Below, one piece after another: positions 54,151 to 64,000 of a stretch of 64,000 nt of DNA (its first letter is position 1; every line of letters begins with the position of its first letter). The translations under genes were made by a program, and so were the position numbers. This DNA comes from Sanderia malayensis (Eukaryota; Cnidaria; Scyphozoa; Semaeostomeae; Pelagiidae). The notes under the pieces were generated by a model. It saw only the letters and a list, made by a program, of their open reading frames with translations. It made no database searches and was not told the DNA's origin. Location of the stretch: assembly GCA_013076295.1 (NCBI GenBank), contig RQOL01000625.1, positions 1 to 64,000 on the forward strand, read 5' to 3'.

Positions 54151-55201
54151 CCAACCTCCCCCTCCCCCAACCCATGCTGTCCTCGTAAAATTATGCTGTG
54201 TTTTACTTACTTATTTCTGTAATGCCAAAAAAATGGCCCAGTTTCATCGCACAAATGGGCACCGCGATCGTCTCCACCTGCCCCGGTCGTTTCTCTGATG
54301 CATTCAATGTTTCCGATCGTCAACTCCACGAAAATCAACGTGAAAAAAACGACGTTAAATGCTGGCATTCTTGAATCTCAAAACGAATCTTGCTCCTCTG
54401 CGAGGACGAAATCTAAGTTTTTTCAAAACGCGACGAGAAAATTCTTTAAACTTCAGATGCAAATATATGGTAAATTTCTCGCGCCAAACGTGTGCATTTT
54501 TATATCAAATTCTCGTGCCAAATGTGCTTTTGAAGCCTCGATATGTACATTTTTAATACCGATTACGAGGCCCGAACAATATGGCAAAAACAGTGGTCAT
54601 TCATTTGTTTGGTCCCTAGTCAATGTCATACCGAAGAACGGGTGCGATATGTATGACTTTAATAACTGTATTTTCATCAAATTATAACAGCAAAAACTGA
54701 ATAATAGGTATTCAAAATTGCCGGCTTAAATACCTATTCTGATACACTTCAATGATTAATCCAATAATAGGAATTATAATTATCTATAGAAATCGCAACC
54801 AATAGAGTCAGTGCTATTCATAATATGTAAATCCTGACAGGAAGATTTGCACTGTAAACAGGAAGATATGCACACAGGAAGATATTACAATGACCTTGCA
54901 TTTTCAAATCATATTATATGGTTCGAAGCAATAAAGAACCACAAAATCAACCAATTGAATGGAAAGATGAAGGATTTCATGAGCTAAATTCGTATGTACA
55001 TTTTGGATTTCTACTTGCATTAGTTTTCAAAAGATGAGAATTATACAAATTTAGCTGAGATTGATCGATGCGGCCTATTCAAAACAATAGGGCCCCGCGG
55101 GTGAGTGAGACCTGCTACCTTTTGTCCAAACACTATTTCACTTGTATGCACTACGGTTACCCCAGAATTTCTATACTATATATTTGAACTTCCTGTGTTA
55201 T
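54151..55201. other. Intergenic region with no supported gene
   Basis: A plus-strand frame of 129 codons from 54298 and its shorter overlap are open but show no recognisable domain and no splice context. The sequence near 54240-54290 could be the 5' part of element H. I see nothing else definite. Confidence 0.4.
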
Positions 55202-55878
55202 CTATGTCACTCCACCTTTCTGAAGTGAAACAACCACCATGACGACCTCAAATGAAATAAAATATACTGCATTTATACAATGCTTAGGTAATTGGAAATA
55301 AGAAGAAAACATAGAAATAGTTTTAAAATACATAACTGCCAGATTTCGGCCTTTCTTTATCTCAATTTGCTTGCCGCAAATGAACGGCCTTGCGTCGTTT
55401 ATTAAAATCAAATCGGCGAAGTCCTCGCTGTTAACCTCCAGAAATGCAAACCCCTTTTTTAAGTCGCATCTTACCAAATGACCTAACCCGTTGTAGGTCT
55501 CGTTTATGTAGTTGGGATGTCGTGTTTTGTGGCCTTCCAAGCCACTCCACCAACAAAGAGCGTTTTCGTTCTTACGAGGACCGTTTCGGAATCATTTTTT
55601 GGAATTGCTCTTCTGATATCTGTTGTTCTTCCGCCAACTTTGTGCGGTCTAGATGCCAATGCATCCAGCACACAAATTGCATTTTCAAAGGTTATGAAAC
55701 CAAAGTGCTTTGACTCCAATGTCGATGGGTTTCGACATACGAAGGCATCCACAACATTCCCAAATTGCTCAAAATGTTGTTTTAATATCTCGCTCGTTGT
55801 GTTCTGATGCCAATCACCACAAAATAGTTTTCTCAGTTCTTTTTTCTCCATGATTTCTTCACTGTTTACGGACGTCAT
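55202..55878 (-). pseudogene. hnRNP A/B-like two-RRM gene with a frameshift
   Basis: From the ATG at 55878 the frame encodes one full RRM: RNP2 KLFCGDWHQNTT, RNP1 HFGFITFE, then ALASRPHKVGGRTTDIRRAI, the link typical of hnRNP A/B, Musashi and DAZAP types. RRM2 begins with TLFVGGVAWKATKHD, and a one-base loss near 55508 sends the frame to a stop. The other frame continues with GFAFLEVNSEDFADL and GKQIEIKKGRNL. There is no intron within, so a processed pseudogene is likely, but a poly(A) tail is not obvious. A single-exon gene with a sequencing error is the alternative. It is the only cellular-type gene I can recognise in the window. Confidence 0.7.
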
Positions 55879-56286
55879 TTTATCAGAAGCAAGAAAAATT
55901 GAATAGGCCCGAAGAAAAATCTGTTGTTATTTTATATCGATTTGAATCTTAATCCAGCAATTCGATTGGCTGACCAAAACAAAAGATCTGTCATGAGCAT
56001 TTGTCAGACTATTCTCACCGGATGAATTTCTATGAACTTATAATAAAGCTAAGATATGCGCCCCTAAGGACCCTTAGGGAGCTCGGGGAGTTGCTTCCGT
56101 AACCCTCAGAAAAATTTGGCAGTATATAATGAGACACGTGCCGAATAGCAGCCCTTCTTCAGCAACTAGCAACAGTGCGTTGAGAACTCCAGATAAAGAG
56201 AATTTGAAACCGTCGCTGCCGAGCTTTTGACGTAACATTTGAACGAATAAAATTGTCTGCAAACCATCAAGTTCCAGATTCCGTGT

Positions 56287-56425
56287 GTGAAAATGCCCTC
56301 CAGACCCGCTTTGGAAAATGTAGTACCTGTAGCCGCAGCTGAACCTGCTTCCGCTGTTCCAGCAGCTCCAATTGACCAACCGCCACGTGGTGCTCCTCGC
56401 CCCGAAAATCCTGTTGAGCAGCGGG
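56287..56425 (+). other. Possible first exon (MPSRPALENV), part of an inverted pair
   Basis: The plus strand reads MPSRPALENVVPVAAAEPAS, then a Pro/Ala-rich stretch to NPVEQR before a GTGAGT donor at 56429. The segment MPSRPALENVAPVAAAE occurs in inverted orientation at about 57308-57358. Similarity over the coding part suggests a duplicated exon of an unknown gene. No later exon was identified. Confidence 0.4.
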
Positions 56426-56530
56426 TGAGTAACATTAAGAAAGTAAGTACGAATATTTATACTGGATAGCCACTTCAGCTTTCATAGCTGTTATCAATGT
56501 GGGTCCAGTTGGTATACACCCTTACCCCCA

Positions 56531-56700
56531 GAAAATCTTGGTACTCATTTATCGACCTCAGAAGGATGGACAGCTGAGTTGGCTGATGGCTTGTAGTTCG
56601 TGATTCCGACCATACGTGGATTTGAACCAGTGAAGGGATTACCTCCTGAGGATCAAACCAAGCGCCTTAACCAGTAGGCTATACGACCGCTATTAGATAG
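56531..56700 (-). mobile_element. tRNA-derived SINE, copy 1
   Basis: On the minus strand a tRNA-like head has an A-box region TAGCCTACTGGTTAAGG and a good B box GGTTCAAATCC (GGTTCRANNCC consensus). The body continues AACTCAGCTGTCCATCCTTC and ends in GGTCGATAAATGAGTACC, similar to the 3' part of many invertebrate tRNA SINEs. Pol III transcription is expected from the A and B boxes. Confidence 0.8.
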
Positions 56701-57179
56701 GTGGTTTTGGTTATACCCATTTTCGTATTTCTTGTGTTTCTCGTCCATGTTCGTAAGGGCTGCTTGTTTTTTCCCTTCTGAGTTAATTTTATCGCATTAT
56801 GTTTATTCAGGCAAATCTTCCTGTTTTCGATAGAAAGTCTTCCTGTTTACAAGAGAAAATCTTAACGAACGAACCCTGGATATGATAAACTTTCGTTATT
56901 ACGAAGCAAACTACCGATCCCCTGACCACAGTTACCCTCAATATAACGAATTTTGAGAAAACGTATCGTGAAGGGTGAAGTTTTTCAAGCTCAATGGTGA
57001 AGTTTTTCAAGCTCTGGATGGATTTCAAACATCGAGCCTTTTGTGCGGAAACAGGGAACGAAATGCGAAGAAAATGAATACCCTTTCGAAATTATATGAC
57101 GTGAATTTCGATTATATGACTAAGTAAAATACAAATGCATTTGCTTTTTTCAGTGATATTAACATTACTGCACACTAAT

Positions 57180-57307
57180 TCGGAACCTCGGAAGGATGGA
57201 CAGCTGAGTTGGCTGACGGCTTGTAGTTCGTGATTCCGACCATACTTGGATTTGAACCAGTGAAGGGATTACCTCCAAAGGATCATACCAAGCGCCTTAA
57301 CCAGTAG
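57180..57307 (-). mobile_element. tRNA-derived SINE, copy 2, both ends truncated
   Basis: About 120 bp match copy 1 in the same orientation, including the B box and part of the A-box arm (CCTACTGGTTAAGGCGC). At the 5' end it stops abruptly at 57307, where the inverted MPSRPALENV segment begins. The 3' GGTCGATAAATG part is missing. Confidence 0.78.
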
Positions 57308-57440
57308 GTTCGGCTGCGGCTACAGGTGCTACATTTTCCAAAGCGGGTCTGGAGGGCATTTTTTGCTGCCGGGCGGTTGGTCTCTGATTGACTACTCTAT
57401 CTTGCTGATATTCTTCAAAAAGATATCTGTTTTTTGTTAC
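57308..57440 (-). other. Exon-like segment with inverted MPSRPALENV copy
   Basis: Minus strand: acceptor TTTTTCAG at about 57440, then VTKNRYLFEEYQQDRVVNQR and PTARQQKMPSRPALENVAPV, cut at 57308 by SINE sequence. The acceptor and open frame suggest a real internal exon of an unknown gene, possibly the 3' part of gene G copy 2's neighbourhood. Its relationship to 56287-56425 is an inverted duplication of about 50 bp. Confidence 0.4.
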
Positions 57441-59149
57441 CTGAAAAAGATAATTCATATAGCTATAGCTACCTAATAGAGGTCAGATTTAGTAAGAAGA
57501 AAAACCTCAAGTTATGATTCTTACATGTCATCAAAAAATTTGCTGAAATATTGAGAAATTAAGAATAAATGAAAACAAAGTTTAGTTAAAAATTTATCTA
57601 GTGTACCAGAACTCCAATCTGAATATGCTTTCATTTGCAGTCGTGTCGCCACTGTGTATGGAATCTTCTCATAGTTCCTGGAAATACAAAAATAACAAAT
57701 AATTTTACAGCTTTCAGTTTCCGTTTATCTTGGAAATTCAACAAATCATACAATTTGAAATTAAATACAATAACACATTGAAGAAAGCAATACAAAAAAT
57801 TAATTAACAGATTACAATTAACAGTGTTATGATGTACTAAAAAACAACCACAATCTACCAATATTGCTACTAGAATACAAAAGTTATGTCATACTGAAAA
57901 AAGCAACAAGCCTCCAACAGTAGCTGACTTTTTTGCCAGTTTGTTCTTCCCGCCATGCCTCATCGTGCAAAGTTTTTTATAACGGCCCATTCCTCCTCAA
58001 AGCTTCTCCGTAATCAGTCATGAAATGGAACTTTGGCTTCAAGTGTGAATTTGGTGCCAACTAGAAAATTATGAAAAGTCATATCCTATCATCAATTTAT
58101 AGCAATAAACCAATTATAAAAATACGGATAGAATATGAAAATTGTAGGTGTGCTTTTATGGCTTTAGATATAGCAATCAAATAACAATAATCTATAATTG
58201 TGGGTAAGGGCTTGTGGGAATTTTGGAAATGTTTGATCTACCTTATTACACACAAGTAGCACTGCATTGACTATAATGTTACTTAGACACATTAATGTTT
58301 GAGAACAACAGAATTACATCATTTTATTTGGCAAGTTTGCATGAATTTCTGATCAAATTAATTTGAGGTGCACTTTTAGTGTAGGGTGTTATTTTTTTGT
58401 AACAAGGTCAGTTAACAGGAATGCGGGTTTGATAAAATTGTAGTCTTTATTAGAGAAGGCTATTCTCAGAAGTTGTTCAATTAAAAACAAAGTTTATGTA
58501 TAATGCTTACTTTCATAAAAAGCTCATTATGCTCAGAAACTAGAGACTCCAAATAGTATGTTTGCTCTAAACTGACTTCTGGGCAAAAACAAAGATCCAT
58601 TATTTCACGAAAAAGGCAAAATGAAGTCGACATTTCGTCCTCGGCTGGAACTAGGTGTCCTATCCACATGGGTAAATATATCATGAAGCACCACATCTGG
58701 GTAGCATTTTGTCTGATGTTGGCAACCATCAAATGACTTTGCTCGATTGCTGATGGCTTATTTCGAGCATCAGGATATCTGAAAAATAGACAATGCATTT
58801 CTAAAAATAGACAATGCATTCAAACCATTTGCTAAAATAATTCCCCATTAAAAATGTTGTACTGCTTGAAAGACTTGACCTCTGTTTATTTAGTAGTAAA
58901 AAGTTAGGTAATAAAATATTGATGATACAGAGGACAATCCATTAAGTACATACATAATTAGTGGCAGGGAAGACGTATCAAAGGCAAAATAAAATATTTT
59001 CTTATTTACTTATGCACACACTGCTGCCTAAGTATGTTAGGGTATTGAAAGGCAGAATGAAACTACTAATTTGAGATGTAAGCAAGATTTGGAAAATCAA
59101 TCAAGATAATTTCGGTTAATGAAAATTTAGTAATTTAGTAATGCTGGTG

Positions 59150-60620
59150 ATCCTATGGCAACATTAGATGCATCGACCATGAGGCAATAGGGAGCATCGG
59201 GTGATGGATGTACCAGTAACGTAGCATCGGAAAGTGCTGATTTAATGGCTGTAAATGCAGCAAGTGCAGCTTCGTCGAGATGAAGGGCGCTTCTGGTGTG
59301 TTTACCGCCCAGAAGATCTGTGAGGGTTGAACGATGGTTGCACAGTTTGGAATAAAACGACGATAAAAGTTGATTAAACCTAGGAATTCGCGCAGTTGAC
59401 GTAGTGACGTAGGTGCCGGAAAATCGCGTATGGCAGAAACTTTGGTTGGCAGCGGAGAAATTCCTTCTACGGAGATGTGATGACCGAGAAATTCTAGTGA
59501 AGATGAAACAAAGACACATTTTGCTGGGTTGATTACGACGCCAAATTCGGATAAACGAGTGAAGAGCATATCTATATGTTGAAGGTGTTCTGCTTCTGAA
59601 GCGCTGGCAATTAGTAAGTCATCAATATAAGCGTAAACAAAGTCAAGACCATGTAAAACTTGATTAATAAAACGTTGAAATGTTTGTGCAGCATTACGTA
59701 GACCAAATGGCATGCGGACAAACTCAAATAATCCGAAGGCGGTAGTAATAGCAGTTTTGGGAATATCAGCAGGTTCCACTGGGATTTGATGGTAGGCGCG
59801 GACGAGATCAATTTTTGAAAATATTGTTTTTCCATGTAGCATTGTTGTAAAATCTTGAATATGTGGAATGGGGTAACGGTCCGGAATTGTGACATTGTTA
59901 AGTGCGCGGTAATCACCACATGGTCTCCAATCTCCTGGGGTTGGCTTAGGGACCATGTGAAGTGGAGAGGACCAACTGCTATTTGAGGGCCGAATGATAC
60001 CAAGTTGGAGCATGTGATCGAATTCACGTTTGGCTATTGCCAATCGATCAGGTGCAAGACGGCGTGGACGGCTGAAGACAGGAGGACCTTTTGTTTCAAT
60101 GTGGTGTGTAACATTATGTTTAACTGCTGATTCGTCATAGTTTGGTCTTGTTATTGAATTAAATTTAGTAAGAAGTTCCTTGTATTTTTGGTTAACGTCG
60201 GGAATCGCAAACATTAGCTGAGGTGAAGTCTCTGATGAAGGAATGCCTTGAATTTTTAAATTAGTTGTTGTATCGAATAATAGACGATGACGAACGTTAA
60301 CATTTAACGAAAAATATGAAAGGAAATCGGCTCCAATAATAGGTGTGGGAATATCCGCAATAATAAAAATCCAACGAAAGAGTCGACGCAAACCAAGGTT
60401 CAAGGTTAACGATCGTTCACCATACGTTGCAATGGACGAGTTATTAACGGCTTGAAGTTGAAGGTTAGTGACCTGGTTACGTTTGTCCGAAGGACGACAT
60501 GGAATAACACTAACGGATGCGCCGGTATCTACTAAAAATCTAATTCCCGAATAACGGTCGGTGACGTAGTAGAGACGACTATTGTGTAATGTGCCAGAGG
60601 GTCTTGTCGCCGCTAAACTC
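59150..60620 (-). pseudogene. Gypsy pol: protease, reverse transcriptase and RNase H start
   Basis: The frame opens near 60620 and contains [20 protein letters not shown] (DTGAS protease site), [11 protein letters not shown], the RT with [47 protein letters not shown], the catalytic YAYIDDLL and FLGHHIS. Near 59330 a shift moves the RNase H beginning ([11 protein letters not shown]) to the frame of 59519-59127. Gag and pol are in different frames, as expected where a programmed shift is used. Truncation after VAIG makes the element defective, although the RT core is open. Confidence 0.85.
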
Positions 60621-60999
60621 TGGCTTGGCCGTTTCCCTGTTGTTGTGCACTGTGAGCTGGCTGTGGAGGAGCAGTAGGGGTTACGTCAGCAACGTATGAG
60701 CAAGGTGGTGTGCAACGATGGGCCTGTGGACCGAACCTCTTATGATACCAGCATATTGGCTGTGGCATGAAGTCCGGACGACTGGGAGAACGGAAACGCT
60801 GTCTGCTGAAGTTGTTTCGAAATGGCGATCGTGAGCGTTGAGAATAATTTGGTCTTCGAAAATTGGATTCGGAATTAATTTGGGTAGTGAGAGCTTCTAC
60901 CTGTTTGGTTAACTGATTGATTTGCAATTGGAGAAGGGATGTCATATTTTTGTTGGTATATTTCCTTTGTATTTTTTTGTAGGCCTGTTTTGACTGCAA
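60613..60999 (-). CDS. Gypsy gag C-terminal part
   Basis: A 128-residue frame with [20 protein letters not shown] (coiled coil), an Arg/Ser-rich part ([18 protein letters not shown]) and [20 protein letters not shown], the single zinc-ligand segment typical of gag in Gypsy elements of this kind. It ends with TAG just where the pol frame starts. The upstream gag between the LTR and 60999 has no long frame, so it is partly lost. Confidence 0.7.
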   Translation of the reverse strand: MQSKQAYKKIQRKYTNKNMTSLLQLQINQLTKQVEALTTQINSESNFRRPNYSQRSRSPFRNNFSRQRFRSPSRPDFMPQPICWYHKRFGPQAHRCTPPCSYVADVTPTAPPQPAHSAQQQGNGQARV

Positions 61000-61248
61000 A
61001 GGTGGTTCACGCTGAGGGTGACGAGTGTCTCAAAAACTTGTGAAATTGTTTATATGTTTGCACGTTGTAAATTGCCGCGTGTGTGATTAGCTCAATCGAT
61101 AAAATGCAAAATAATGTATATGTGTTTTTATTACGGTATTGTTCTTTTTCGTATGCTTCGGCCAAGTTAAGATAATACGTATGCAGCGTAAATATACAAA
61201 GCAATTAAGAACGAAAGCTGTTCCTTCGGGTCACGTCGTGGTCACCAA

Positions 61249-61663
61249 TTTAGTAATTTAGTAATGCTGGAGTAGCTACTATAATCACTAATCGAAATAG
61301 GTTTACAAGACACTTACCCACCTTTCGTAGTTGCTTTGAAGTTTGTAGTCAGAAGGCTCGAAGAGAAACGATGTCAATTTCTTTCTTGTGTGTATGATAC
61401 CAAAATGAATGCTTAATTAATTAACTACTAACTGAGTAACTAAATGTTGCGTTTGATTAAATATAAGTTGCGAGGTTGGGTGTGTCGTAAATACTTAAGC
61501 AAATAAGGTTAAGAGTAGGTTATGGTTAGGCGTTTGACTATAAAAGGCTAATGGATATGTTTGTTTAGATAATAGTTGATAAATATGGTTAAGTGTTAGG
61601 ATGGGTGTTATGATTCGCTAGTTAGTTGAAGTGCTCATTGGCAAGGCTGCTGAGCACACTACA
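61249..61663 (-). repeat. Gypsy 5' LTR
   Basis: 415 bp, starts TGTAGTGTGCTC at 61663 on the minus strand and ends TTACTAAATTACTAAA at 61249. It is followed by TTGGTGACCACGACGTGACC, a leader that resembles those after Gypsy LTRs. The last 22 bp recur at 59147-59126. Confidence 0.78.
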
Positions 61664-64000
61664 AAAATGACCTGAGAAATATTAGCACAAACTTACTCAT
61701 TTTCATTCACAAAAGTCAGCTTGAATAATGAAAATACTAAAAAGGGCTTACTTACATATAGTTAAATGAATCAACAGCATTGTTCAAATATTCTAAGGAA
61801 ACAATCTTCCTTTTGATGAAATCGCCAAGGAGCAGGGCCATGTCAAACTTACAGGCTCCCTCCAGAATGTCATGCATTATATCGGGTGAAAATGACTCTG
61901 AAACATGGAAAAACTTCAAGGTGTTTAGTACAGAGTCAAATTTAACACCTGTTGACTTTGAATCGTTCTTATCCAAGTCACTTGAATGGGAGGCACTTGT
62001 CCGCAGCATATCTTTTTGTTGCTTTGTAGCCATGTGTGCAGATGTGCTTGACATGCTACAAAATCTGCAATACTTGTTGGCACTAAAACTTTCTTGGAAA
62101 CCTAGCAAGCTATTGGCAGCAGGGTTGTCCCCAAGAAAGAGTACCAATGTGCCAAACACGGTTTTCTTGCCACTTGACAAGTGAAATTCAACACCTTGCT
62201 CAAGCAATTTCACATCATCCACAATCACATGTAATATTTTGTTGTGGCCATATTTCTTCATGTCACTGGTATTAGCTGCAGCAACCAAATGAATGTTTTT
62301 CAAAGAAGAGTTTTGGTGATATGGCAGATTCGCCAGGGTTAAATAGAACAGTGCTAGTTTGTGCACTGCTGATCTGGATCCAAGTGGATACTACAAGTAC
62401 TTCCAGATCATCGTAATAGAGGGCAACTTGAAGTGCATCACTTCTTCCGTTAAAAAATGCTGACTCTTTGAAATGTGTTGCATCTTTAAACACCCTTAAC
62501 ATTGTAGAATTTATTCTTTCTGGCTTATCAAACAATTGTTTGAACATGTTTTCGTCATTCAGAATCATAGCAATTGATTCCAGAATTGGGACATACTGAA
62601 ATGTATCCTGCTTCATTTTGCCATCCTCATTTCTATATCCCAGGTGAACCGATCTTGGTTTACTCAATCCATTTTCTTGAAATATCGACTCCCTCAAAAA
62701 GTTAGTACCAATGCCTGCAAAGGGGCTGGTGGCAGCATCAATGGTTTGCTTCAAATTGTGGTATTGGCCACTATTTTTGGAAGCGATAGGGAGGGTTTGG
62801 TCAAGTTTATGCACTGAGGTCTTTATTGGTGTCATAAATTGATTAAAAAGCTCATCAGTATGTTCAACAACACACAGAATTGATGATCTAGGCAATGCAA
62901 ACTTCCATGCAGACTTTATATAAACCTATAAAAAATGTGGAAAGTTAACTTGAGAATGAGTTGCATACTGCCCTTTCAAAATTATATCCAAAATTGTAGA
63001 CATTTTTTGTCACAGAGGTCTTGAATATCTTAAAAATTCAATGATATTTATCAGTTTTGGTCAATGCCAATACAAAAGTAGCAAAATTCAATGAAACTAC
63101 AAAACTCCACCCCTTTAATACTACTCACCTCTTTGCAAGATCATGGGTTCCATTTTCAAAATTGCTGCATTTATCAATTTCATTTTCTTCTTGGGTAAGT
63201 GAAGCTTCATGACCTAAAGTAAAACAGTAAAATTGTTAGCATTATGGTAACCCACTTAATGAGAGAACATTTCCAACATGTTAGACCACACCTTGTGAAT
63301 TCTTTTTGTACACAGTTGGAGAAGTGGAACTAATTTTGAATTTACATGATGCAATTAGAATTCAAAATGCTTAATTATGTCTTCAACTCCAAATGGTAAT
63401 AAACAATAAATCAAAATTATATACCAGAAAGTTTGAGGAGTAAATTACCAAAGAAAAAACTGTCACTTGAGGAGGCAAATTTATATGTATATACTAAGGA
63501 ATTCAAAAAGGATGACTTATTCTTACAAACTCACCATGACCATTTCTAGCAGTGCCCTCTATGGTGATATTGATAGAAGTGTGATCAGATGATCCAGATT
63601 CTATATGTTCTTCCACGGGCTCGGCTATCAGATAAAATAATATTTATTTATAATGAATCTTGAAAATATTCAATGTTTGATATTTATCTTGGGAGATAGC
63701 TTAAGAGTTACAAATTAGAAATAAAGGAAAAATCATTGTATCACTTGACCTAAAGGATCTAATATAGCCTAAGAATACCAATCGAATAGAACATTTTATT
63801 GGTATTCTCAGGCTATATATCACCAATAGAATATTCTATAATATGGTTAATTTTAATTAAATTTTCATTAAGAGCCAGGGAGCCCATGTTTGAAGCATAC
63901 CTTTTATAAGATGAATGGTTTTTAGACTACCAATAAAATTTAGGTTCTAGACATAGGAAAACATGCTATTCATTCCCCCTTGTGGCACAGCTCATATATT

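Larger units (their letters stand above)
59126..61663 (-). mobile_element. Truncated Gypsy (Ty3-type) LTR retrotransposon
   Basis: The insertion point is exact by comparison with copy 1, with AAAA on both sides (59122-59125, 61664-61667). The 5' LTR is 61663-61249 (415 bp, begins TGTAGTGTGC, ends AATTACTAAA). The 3' LTR is reduced to its last 22 bp (59147-59126) and joined directly to the RNase H start, so the 3' part of pol including integrase and most of the LTR has been deleted. A gag and a protease-RT region remain. Confidence 0.85.
57650..63640 (-). pseudogene. Transposase-like gene G, copy 2, split by a Gypsy element
   Basis: Same exon set as copy 1. The main exon (about 62935-61750) keeps FQYVPILESIAMILND open where copy 1 has a stop, and the downstream exon (58780-58505) keeps SEHNELFMK in frame up to a GTAAGC donor. 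A further 3' exon, about 57678-57600 (NYEKIPYTVATRLQMKAYSD), is seen only here. Shared with copy 1 is the shift after YYDDLEV, where a base is missing before the PLGSRSAVHKL segment. A separate break near 57970 (stop after LRRNGPL) makes it inactive. A 2.5-kb Gypsy remnant lies in the intron between the 61750 and 58780 exons. Confidence 0.75.
57690..64000. repeat. Duplicated segment, copy 2, with 2.5-kb insertion
   Basis: Matches copy 1 (47065-50820) on both sides of the Gypsy insertion at 59126-61663. The copy runs off the window at 64000, so its right border is unknown. Confidence 0.9.

Noticed and set aside
54298..54687. 129-codon plus-strand frame
   Set aside because: No domain, low-complexity content and no splice signals; length is within chance for AT-rich sequence.

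Overview
The window is repeat-dense DNA from a metazoan nuclear genome. It is AT-rich, its genes have GT-AG introns, and nearly every coding stretch belongs to a transposable element. The mix (RecQ-like helicase plus DUF6589-type transposons, Academ-type transposase/XPG elements, HTH-integrase plus HECT elements, PHD-finger LINEs, Penelope elements with hammerhead ribozymes, P2X7-C-like domains, BEL and Gypsy remnants) is typical of early-branching or invertebrate animals such as cnidarians or sponges. The species cannot be fixed from sequence alone. No certain host housekeeping gene is visible. The best candidates for non-transposon genes are an unrecognised minus-strand gene at 1-1146 and a broken hnRNP-like RRM gene near 55.2-55.9 kb.

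1-23 kb is a nested stack. An old, dead element 'A' (RecQ-like helicase on +, 1782-6310; DUF6589-type protein on -, about 22830 down to 6334, convergent) was hit by: a TTAA element (2128-3689), two copies of a minisatellite-bearing element 'C' (4970-5920 and about 11530-12968), a Penelope-like element (about 6781-11330) that itself took a LINE (about 7012-9255), and element 'B' (14004-20598). B is a relative of A and appears intact: a 201-bp TIR at each end, a 9-bp target duplication, a two-exon 635-aa helicase and a five-exon 965-aa DUF6589-type protein, all open.

23-36 kb is a PHD-endonuclease-RT LINE (minus strand, ORF1 at 33.5 kb, C-terminus at 22.85 kb) split by two HTH-integrase/HECT elements (D, 23067-26345, with a 6-bp target duplication; E, about 27.2-30.8 kb) and by a pogo-like MITE (31117-31559). 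A decayed BEL/Pao retrotransposon follows (33.5-36.5 kb).

36.5-42.25 kb is element F, an Academ-like transposon with 297-bp TIRs and TAT duplication, a 1070-aa transposase-like ORF and an XPG-nuclease-like ORF separated by one frameshift. 42-47 kb is mostly non-coding, with a 272-bp tandem duplication and a second TTAA element (45824-46802).

47-64 kb holds two direct, near-identical copies of a decayed transposase-like gene (G1, 47.1-50.8 kb; G2, 57.7-64 kb, split by a truncated Gypsy element). Between them lie an H element (P2X7-C-like gene on +, DDE-like gene on -), the RRM gene, two tRNA-derived SINE copies and a small inverted exon duplication. The main biological interest is B as a possibly autonomous helicase-carrying transposon, the three hammerhead ribozymes, and the order of nesting that can be read from target duplications and restored reading frames.
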